A DNA stretch of 29,714 nucleotides from a virus: IMG/VR virus record IMGVR_UViG_3300021376_000252, positions 1-29,714 of that record. One strand, given 5' to 3'. Every line of letters begins with the position of its first letter. Within the stretch, counting starts at the first letter, position 1. A program made the position numbers and the translations under genes. The notes beneath the pieces were generated by a model. It had not been told where the DNA came from and did not search any database. It saw only the letters and a list, made by a program, of their open reading frames with translations. Positions 24,507-29,714 of the stretch are shown here, piece by piece.

Positions 24507-24839
24507 ATGTCTGCAATTCCAGTTAATATTGTAATAGATAAGAATGCAAACTTTGATGCGACTTTTTATTTAAGCAATAAAGACGGCACCCCATTAAACT
24601 TAACTGGGTATACTGGGATTTCTGCACTTAAAAAAAGTTATGCTGCTACATCTAGTATACCGTTTACACTGACATTTTTAAATAGAACTCTGGGGGAAAT
24701 TAAAATATCCCTGACTGCAGCGCAAACATCCGTTTTAGATAGAAGAAGATATGTTTATGATATTTTAATAACGTCCACTAACAATTATAAGACAAGAGTT
24801 ATCGAAGGAATTGTTGAGGTTACTCCAGGAGTTTCTTGA
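24507..24839 (+). CDS. small beta-rich virion protein, 110 aa
   Basis: The protein starts MSAIPVNIVIDKNANFDATF. The pattern I-x-x-D-K-N-A-N-F-x-x-T, then DGTPLNLTGYTGISALKKSY, LTFLNRTLGEIKISLTAAQT and DRRRYVYDILI is a small immunoglobulin-like beta fold widely found beside tail fibres in phages (it resembles the N-terminal domain of BppU-type baseplate proteins). It ends in EGIVEVTPGVS. The family in T4-like cyanophages is presumed virion-associated. It starts 7 bases after the preceding coiled-coil gene and its stop shares one base with the next ATG (TGATG). Confidence 0.75.
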   Translation: MSAIPVNIVIDKNANFDATFYLSNKDGTPLNLTGYTGISALKKSYAATSSIPFTLTFLNRTLGEIKISLTAAQTSVLDRRRYVYDILITSTNNYKTRVIEGIVEVTPGVS

Positions 24840-25555
24840 TGGCTTACAATGTAAGAGTAGCAAACAATCAATATAGAATTGGATATAGGCCAAGTCCTCA
24901 ATATGCTGTTGATGTAAATTATGAAATACCATCAAAATCTACACAAAATTCTAATTTAATATTAGATAATATATCTTCTCAATTTAATAACACTAAAACT
25001 ACCTTTTCGTTATCAGTATCTAATACTCCATATTATCCTTTAAATTCTCAACAATTAATAATATCAGTTGATAATGTAGTTTTGGACCCTTCTGTTGATT
25101 ATACGGTTTCGTCCAATAGCATTATTTTCACTACTCCGCCAAACACAAATTCAACTTTTTTTGGCGTTGCTTTGGCAACTACAGCAGATTTGACAAGAAC
25201 TTTAAATTATGTAGTTGATAGCGGTTCCTTTCCCTTGTCTCCTGGTCCAAAAGGAAACATGACAATAGATGTAACGGGAACAATTGAATGTTGGACATTG
25301 ATATCAGATACTATTGGTAATTTAGAATTAGACATAAAAAAATGTAGCTACAATAATTTTCCAAATTTTTCTTCTATTGTTGGTACAGAACCTCCAAAGT
25401 TGGGAGTTTTAAACTCATCAACACAAAGAAAAAATAAAGATGAAAATTTAACTACTTGGCAGAAGCAGGTCAATGCTGGAGACATTTTTCAGTTTGAAGT
25501 TATCTACTCTGTCAACATAACCAGGTTTGTAATTTCACTTAAATTGAAATTATAA
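24839..25555 (+). CDS. virion protein with DGxxQ-type beta module, 238 aa
   Basis: The ATG at 24839 is preferred: it overlaps the preceding stop as TGATG. A TTG three bases upstream would add one residue. The N-terminus MAYNVRVANNQYRIGYRPSP is followed by a module about residues 62-98 (NSQQLIISVDNVVLDPSVDY, TVSSNSIIFTTPP) that closely resembles three modules in the 2827-residue protein. A probable carbohydrate- or protein-contact beta domain with SPGPKGNMTIDVTGTIECW comes next, then a C-terminal strand region. The G-P-K-G stretch is a single collagen-like fragment, not a repeat. Role: probably a small fibre or decoration subunit. The stop lies inside a late promoter. Confidence 0.72.
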   Translation: MAYNVRVANNQYRIGYRPSPQYAVDVNYEIPSKSTQNSNLILDNISSQFNNTKTTFSLSVSNTPYYPLNSQQLIISVDNVVLDPSVDYTVSSNSIIFTTPPNTNSTFFGVALATTADLTRTLNYVVDSGSFPLSPGPKGNMTIDVTGTIECWTLISDTIGNLELDIKKCSYNNFPNFSSIVGTEPPKLGVLNSSTQRKNKDENLTTWQKQVNAGDIFQFEVIYSVNITRFVISLKLKL

Positions 25556-25574
25556 ATACCTCTAGGTATAAATA
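25551..25574 (+). promoter_or_regulatory. two T4-type late promoters in tandem (TATAAATA)
   Basis: TATAAATA occurs at 25551-25558 and 25567-25574, 16 bases apart. The first contains the stop TAA (25553-25555) of the upstream gene. The gene at 25608 has the clearest late Shine-Dalgarno in the window (GGAG, 25597-25600). Two perfect promoters suggest high expression. Confidence 0.75.
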
Positions 25575-25607
25575 AAAGTAAACGCAACGCAATTTCGGAG
25601 AGTTTAA

Positions 25608-26996
25608 ATGGCACTTTTAGTAACAGATAATGGGGAAATTGAATCTCTACGTAATTTATTGAATCACACTCAATCTATTCCCAGAAATCTTATCCTGAAA
25701 CTTTTTACTAGTAATACATTTCCTACGGAGAGTGACGTTCCTTCTCAACTGGACTACTATGAACCATATGATAGTTCAAATACTCCTCAGTATGGTGCTG
25801 CACCAACCACTGGGTATCATCAAGTAATCAATAATAGAACTGATCAGGATTATACCAACCAATACGGTATCCTTTTGAACGGCAACCGTTGGAGTATCGA
25901 AACTCTTCCAACTGCAGCAGTTACCGTTAATGGTTCTGGGGTTGCTTCCACATATACAATAACAGTCGCGTCTAACGCTGGTATTAAAAAGGGCGATTAT
26001 GTAACTGGCGGTTCTGTTGGAACTGGCGCTTATGTTGTTGATATCGACAACTTATCTCTCCAAGTAAGTGTAAAGAATACGGGAACATTTACTACACAAC
26101 CATTGTCTTTTGGCAAAGGTAGAACTACCGCTTCATATCCAGAACAAACTTTCACATTTTCAGGCGCTGCTGGCGATGTTTATGGATATACACTTGTTCG
26201 TGCGAACAATATGCCAACAACCATTCATGGTGTTGTAGATGCTGCTCTTGCTGGCGTTGGTACACAAATAGTTAAAAGTGGAGTAAGAGGAACAATTGGA
26301 AATAATTATTTCACTCTTGCTGCGGTAACTTCAACTACAGCAGCAACTGGAGCTTCTGGTACATTTGAAGTGGACGTAACTTCAACTACTGGAATAGAAG
26401 TAAATCAACGTATTGTTGGGACTAACGTTGCGCCAGGAACCCGCGTAATTGGTATTGCTGGTACTACTGTATACATCAGTAAGTCCCTTCTAGGAGCTGT
26501 TAATGGAAACCTACAATTCAAGAAGAACGTAGGTCAAGAACTAACAAATGGGATGCGTGTTTCTCAAACCGCTACTCCAAATGGTATTGATACGGGTACT
26601 GTTATCATCGGTATTGATGAAGAAACAGCTGCTGCTGATGGAACTGTAAGGGTTTATCTAAGCAAAGTTCTAATTGATAACATTCAACCTTCAAATGGTA
26701 ACGACACAGTTTTATTTGATTACAGTAGAGTTACTGCTCTCGGTCATGGTTTAGTAAAGGGCGATTGTATCTATATTGCTCAGGGAACTGGTAATACTAC
26801 AACCGTTCCAGCAGCTTATACTGTATTTGAAGTTTATGATCAAGATACTTTTAGTACAACTAAAGCATTAGCGGGAACTGGTCCATTGACTCTTTATAGT
26901 TCAATCTTCTTTGCTGAAAGATTTACAAATGGTCCATATGCAATTCAAAATACTGGCGACCAAATTAAAGTAACATTAAATGTCAGCCTCGACTGA
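25608..26996 (+). CDS. tail/fibre structural protein with domain insertions, 462 aa
   Basis: The start (MALLVTDNGEIESLRNLLNH, then LILKLFTSNTFPTESDVPS), the block SYPEQTFTFSGAAGDVYGYTLVRAN (about 174-199) and the C-terminus FAERFTNGPYAIQNTGDQIKVTLNVSLD (435-462) match a family of small phage virion proteins of roughly 150-200 residues that I know only by pattern. Between these blocks lie extra stretches: about 100-170 (TVNGSGVASTYTITVASNAG, IKKGDYVTG) and about 205-430, with similar GTFEVDVTSTTGIEVNQRIVG and NGMRVSQTATPNGIDTGTVIIG units. These look like small beta domains inserted into loops. Codon third positions carry more C (AAC, GAC) than in the flanking genes, as in abundant phage virion proteins. 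Double late promoter, good ribosome site and a terminator make it a single-gene unit. Confidence 0.8.
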   Translation: MALLVTDNGEIESLRNLLNHTQSIPRNLILKLFTSNTFPTESDVPSQLDYYEPYDSSNTPQYGAAPTTGYHQVINNRTDQDYTNQYGILLNGNRWSIETLPTAAVTVNGSGVASTYTITVASNAGIKKGDYVTGGSVGTGAYVVDIDNLSLQVSVKNTGTFTTQPLSFGKGRTTASYPEQTFTFSGAAGDVYGYTLVRANNMPTTIHGVVDAALAGVGTQIVKSGVRGTIGNNYFTLAAVTSTTAATGASGTFEVDVTSTTGIEVNQRIVGTNVAPGTRVIGIAGTTVYISKSLLGAVNGNLQFKKNVGQELTNGMRVSQTATPNGIDTGTVIIGIDEETAAADGTVRVYLSKVLIDNIQPSNGNDTVLFDYSRVTALGHGLVKGDCIYIAQGTGNTTTVPAAYTVFEVYDQDTFSTTKALAGTGPLTLYSSIFFAERFTNGPYAIQNTGDQIKVTLNVSLD

Positions 26997-27021
26997 TTAA
27001 CACAATTGGATTTTTTATTAT

Positions 27022-27053
27022 GGGGGGGTTGGCAAACGATCCCCCCCTTTTTT
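27022..27053 (+). terminator. rho-independent terminator, G7/C7 stem
   Basis: Seven Gs (27022-27028) pair with seven Cs (27041-27047), with a 12-base loop, followed by six Ts. It lies 26 bases after the stop of the 462-residue gene and separates it from the fibre gene at 27072. Confidence 0.85.
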
Positions 27054-27071
27054 ATCTGCATAAGTTGATAT

Positions 27072-29714
27072 ATGTCGGTATTCTCGTATGCTGGTACTGG
27101 TAACATAACTTCCCACAGGTTTTTATTTTTAGGGGAGTCGGTTTCGTATAGCTATATTCCAGCAATTGAGGATATTTTTGTTCGCATAGATTTAGGTCCA
27201 CTTTTACTATCAACACCCACAGTTAGTATAGACCATGGTTCTGTAACACAGCAACAATCATATGCCCGCGAAGATTGGGGTTATATACGTTTCGAGCAAA
27301 GTCGTTATGCATTTGGAGACATAAAACTAGCAAGTAGTACAACATTTGTAGTTAAAAAGCACTACGTTGGTAGTGGTCAAATATTTGAATTTGGAAAATC
27401 ACAAACAAGATTAGTAGCCCCGTGGTTAGTTTCTGGTACAGTAAGAGTATCTGGTATAGGACAAACTAGATTTGTCCCCAATTTTAATGCTAATGGTATT
27501 GTAAACTTTAAATCTTTTACAAATATATCAAGATCAGTCCAGCACTTCGGTGCTGGCAAAATATTCTCAACATCACTCTCGTCCACTACACAATCGAGAG
27601 TATTCAACGCAAGTGGTCTTTTCCATGTTCATGGTGCGTCTAAACTGGGTAGAACCAGATCATATCATGGGGAAGGTACACTACCAACATTATCAACAAC
27701 AATAACCAATAAGACATTCTCTTATTCTGGTTCAGGATTTATACTGTCTCTATCATCTAAAATTGAAAATAGAGTATATTCTTATAATGGATCTTCAATA
27801 TTTGATTTTAATTATGCTGATTACGGATCAGTTTCACAATCTGCTTCTTCGTTTATACAATATTCAGATATTGATGTAATTACAAGTGTTAAGGAAGATT
27901 GGGGATTAATTAAAGATACATTTACCAGGTATCCATTTGGAACAAAAAGAATATCTGGAGTATCTGCATCTTCATTCCTACCATCATGGGTTGGATCTGG
28001 CACAATCGCTGTCTCTGGAAGAGCGATTATCAAACAAAAACCGTTGTGGATTGGTTACGGTGTTATTGATATTACTGGATTATCAGTACCAAACTTCTCT
28101 CTATTACATCCAGGTTCTGGTTCTCTCTTTAGTATTGGCGGAGGAGATGAGCGCAGCACTTACGCCTACAGAGGATCTGGTAAACTATTCACAAGAATAT
28201 CATCAGGAGAAGCAAATACAGAAGCATATGTTGGGTCTGGTGCTATCAATGTTTCTAGTTCTGCTGATTTCTCCTTTACTCCAAATTGGGTTGGAGGAGG
28301 AACAATTGAAGTTGGTGGTGGTGTAGGTGATGTATTAATCACACATTGTGAATCTGGATTCGGTCGTCTATTTAATATTTCTTCTAAAGAAGAGAGAAGA
28401 ACTTATTCTTATAATAGTTCTTCTATAGAATTCTTTGAGTATTTAGATTATGGATTAGTTGCCCAAAATTATACTTCAAACTCCGATAATGGTCTTGTAA
28501 CAGAACCAAGTACTGGAGGAGATGACTGGGGATTAATTAGAGATACCAGCACAAATTATCCATTCGGTGGCATACGGTTTGTATCTCAATCCAGAGATGT
28601 CCTGTCAAGATCCGCAGAATCTTCTGGTAGTATTAAAGTATTTGGTGCCAGCAAATTATTTGTTCTGCCAAGGCACAATGGAGAGGGAGTTCTCAAAGTT
28701 TCTGGCAACGCACACGAATCAAATACAGAAACATATGTTGGAGATTCCCAAATTAATATTTTTGGAGAATCAGTATCTTCTAATACAGATGTTTATTTGG
28801 GATCTGGCAATCTCTTTACAACTGCTGGGGCAGCAGAAGTATTCGGTGCCAATCCACCAGAAAATGTATCCTTGTTCAAACTTTCTGGTGTTGCTAATTA
28901 TGCATTCAGACCAAATTGGGTTGGATCTGGATATGTCAATATCGTCCCAGATATTGTTTACGTAACAGCAACTTCGTCTTATAAGGGTACTGGCAATCTA
29001 TTTAATATTTCGTCTAAGGAAGAAAGGAGGACCTATTCTTATAATGGATCCTCAATTGATTACTTTGAATATCTTGATTATGGTCTCGTATCGCAATCTG
29101 CTGTACAGTCCGAAGATTCTGGATACATTGTAGACAATAATGATGGAAGAACTGATTGGGGATTAATTAGAGATACTATTACAAATTATCCATTTGGTGG
29201 TTTGAGATTTGTATCTCTAACAAAACCAAACTTTAGTATAGGACACACAACATCTGGTTATCTGCCAGTGTTTGCTGGCGCCGCAGAATCTTTTGCTATA
29301 CCAGCAATAATCAAAGAATCAACAATTCTTGTTTCTGGTTCTGCTCATTCAGCAATTACCAACAATTATCTTGGTCAAGGATCGCTATTTAATATACAAT
29401 CTGCAGATATTAGCAGATCTCGTCAATATTATGGTTCTGGAACAATATTTGCAATCAATGGTGTTGCAGAATCGTTTGGTGCAAATCCACCAGAACAAAT
29501 TCTACCAATCAATCTTAATGGTTCTGCTAGCACTTCGTTTACTCCAAATTGGAATTCGTTTGGAACAATACGTGTAGAATCTGAACAGGCGTATGTAATT
29601 ACTACAAATGCTTATTCTGGATTTGGTCGTCTATTTGAGATATCTAGTAAGGAAGAAAGGAGAACTTACTCTTACAATACTTCTTCAGTTGTTGAATACG
29701 CTCATCTCGATTAT
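27072..29714 (+). CDS. large repetitive fibre-like protein, incomplete at 3' end (881+ aa)
   Basis: The frame opens at ATG 27072 (MSVFSYAGTGNITSHRFLFL) and stays open for 881 codons to the window end, so the stop lies outside. I checked the frame at several positions (27276, 27900, 28527, 29157, 29712) and it is continuous. The protein consists of a super-repeat of about 209 residues. Each contains an SSKEERRTYSYN...YLDYG block, a DWGLIRDTxTNYPFGGxRF block, and several shorter G-S-G-x-(hydrophobic)-x-x-S-G-x-A strands (for example SPxF, NWVGSGYVNI). Such glycine-rich strand proteins in cyanophages are thought to be tail fibre or adhesin-like virion proteins. No late promoter was found in front; transcription may read through the terminator or start from a diverged promoter. 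Smaller ORFs in the region are shadows. Confidence 0.82.
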   Translation, partial: MSVFSYAGTGNITSHRFLFLGESVSYSYIPAIEDIFVRIDLGPLLLSTPTVSIDHGSVTQQQSYAREDWGYIRFEQSRYAFGDIKLASSTTFVVKKHYVGSGQIFEFGKSQTRLVAPWLVSGTVRVSGIGQTRFVPNFNANGIVNFKSFTNISRSVQHFGAGKIFSTSLSSTTQSRVFNASGLFHVHGASKLGRTRSYHGEGTLPTLSTTITNKTFSYSGSGFILSLSSKIENRVYSYNGSSIFDFNYADYGSVSQSASSFIQYSDIDVITSVKEDWGLIKDTFTRYPFGTKRISGVSASSFLPSWVGSGTIAVSGRAIIKQKPLWIGYGVIDITGLSVPNFSLLHPGSGSLFSIGGGDERSTYAYRGSGKLFTRISSGEANTEAYVGSGAINVSSSADFSFTPNWVGGGTIEVGGGVGDVLITHCESGFGRLFNISSKEERRTYSYNSSSIEFFEYLDYGLVAQNYTSNSDNGLVTEPSTGGDDWGLIRDTSTNYPFGGIRFVSQSRDVLSRSAESSGSIKVFGASKLFVLPRHNGEGVLKVSGNAHESNTETYVGDSQINIFGESVSSNTDVYLGSGNLFTTAGAAEVFGANPPENVSLFKLSGVANYAFRPNWVGSGYVNIVPDIVYVTATSSYKGTGNLFNISSKEERRTYSYNGSSIDYFEYLDYGLVSQSAVQSEDSGYIVDNNDGRTDWGLIRDTITNYPFGGLRFVSLTKPNFSIGHTTSGYLPVFAGAAESFAIPAIIKESTILVSGSAHSAITNNYLGQGSLFNIQSADISRSRQYYGSGTIFAINGVAESFGANPPEQILPINLNGSASTSFTPNWNSFGTIRVESEQAYVITTNAYSGFGRLFEISSKEERRTYSYNTSSVVEYAHLDY
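27744..29714 (+). repeat. super-repeat of about 209 codons (about 627-633 bp)
   Basis: Anchors of the S-S-K block fall at lysine residues 230, 439, 649 and 860 (intervals 209, 210 and 211). The tryptophan of the DWG block is at residues 69, 277, 486 and 696 (intervals 208, 209 and 210). Copies two to four of the S-S-K block are nearly identical (SSKEERRTYSYN); the first is diverged (SSKIENRVYSYN). The DNA at 28377-28460 and 29007-29090 is very similar. Confidence 0.85.

Noticed and set aside
24836-24838. TTG as start of the 238-residue virion protein
   Set aside because: The adjacent ATG at 24839 is a better start and overlaps the upstream stop in the usual TGATG way.
27937-29577. Three + strand ORFs of 82-132 residues in the last 1.8 kb
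   Set aside because: They are off-frame shadows of the long repetitive frame that opens at 27072 and stays open to the window end.
1-29714. tRNA genes, integrase, transposase, toxin-antitoxin or defence genes
   Set aside because: Looked for but no cloverleaf-like sequence, inverted-repeat-bounded element or recognisable motif was found.

Overview
The window looks like part of the virion-structure region of a T4-like cyanophage (a contractile-tailed myovirus infecting marine or freshwater picocyanobacteria). The evidence is the gene order: a PAAR-like spike-tip candidate, then gp25, gp6, a giant protein in the gp7 position, gp8, a second giant protein in the gp9/gp10 position, and then a run of fibre-like and small coiled-coil proteins. 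T4-type late promoters (NATAAATA) lie in front of several of these genes. The structural region is AT-rich (about 32% GC in a 60-base line counted near 11.9 kb), and all genes are on the + strand.

Layout. (1) About 1-1106 is a compact block of small, unrecognised genes with strikingly GC-rich DNA (41 of 60 bases in the line at 481). Each later gene has its own TATGAT/TAGGAT-like -10 box and a G-run/C-run hairpin in its leader. (2) 1107-1309 holds no gene. It contains a weak hairpin and a late promoter. (3) 1310-2016 is an overlapping late cluster of two small unknown genes plus the PAAR-like protein. (4) 2023-2231 is a self-contained unit for a 47-residue, very basic protein, with a perfect extended -10 box and a hairpin/T-run terminator. 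(5) 2287-4705 holds a small unknown gene, gp25 and gp6. (6) 4711-23256 is filled by a 2827-residue protein, gp8 and a 2706-residue protein, which together take up over 60% of the window. (7) 23258-25555 carries five closely packed genes: two small coiled-coil proteins, a tandem-repeat fibre protein, and two beta-rich virion proteins. (8) 25608-26996 is a separately promoted tail or fibre protein with apparent internal domain insertions, closed by a G7/C7 terminator. (9) 27072 to the window end is an incomplete, highly repetitive fibre-like gene with a super-repeat of about 209 residues.

How it works together. gp25, gp6, the gp7-position protein and gp8 would form the baseplate wedge. The PAAR-like protein would cap the central spike. 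The DUF4815-type 2706-residue protein and the downstream repeat proteins would make up the peripheral baseplate and the fibres that meet the host surface. Small beta modules recur between several of the large proteins, which suggests these proteins grew by module duplication and exchange. Nothing resembling a defence system, CRISPR array, tRNA, integrase or transposon was seen. The least ordinary parts are the GC-rich promoter/hairpin/ORF block, the autonomous basic-peptide unit, late promoters that contain the upstream gene's stop codon, and the periodic fibre gene.
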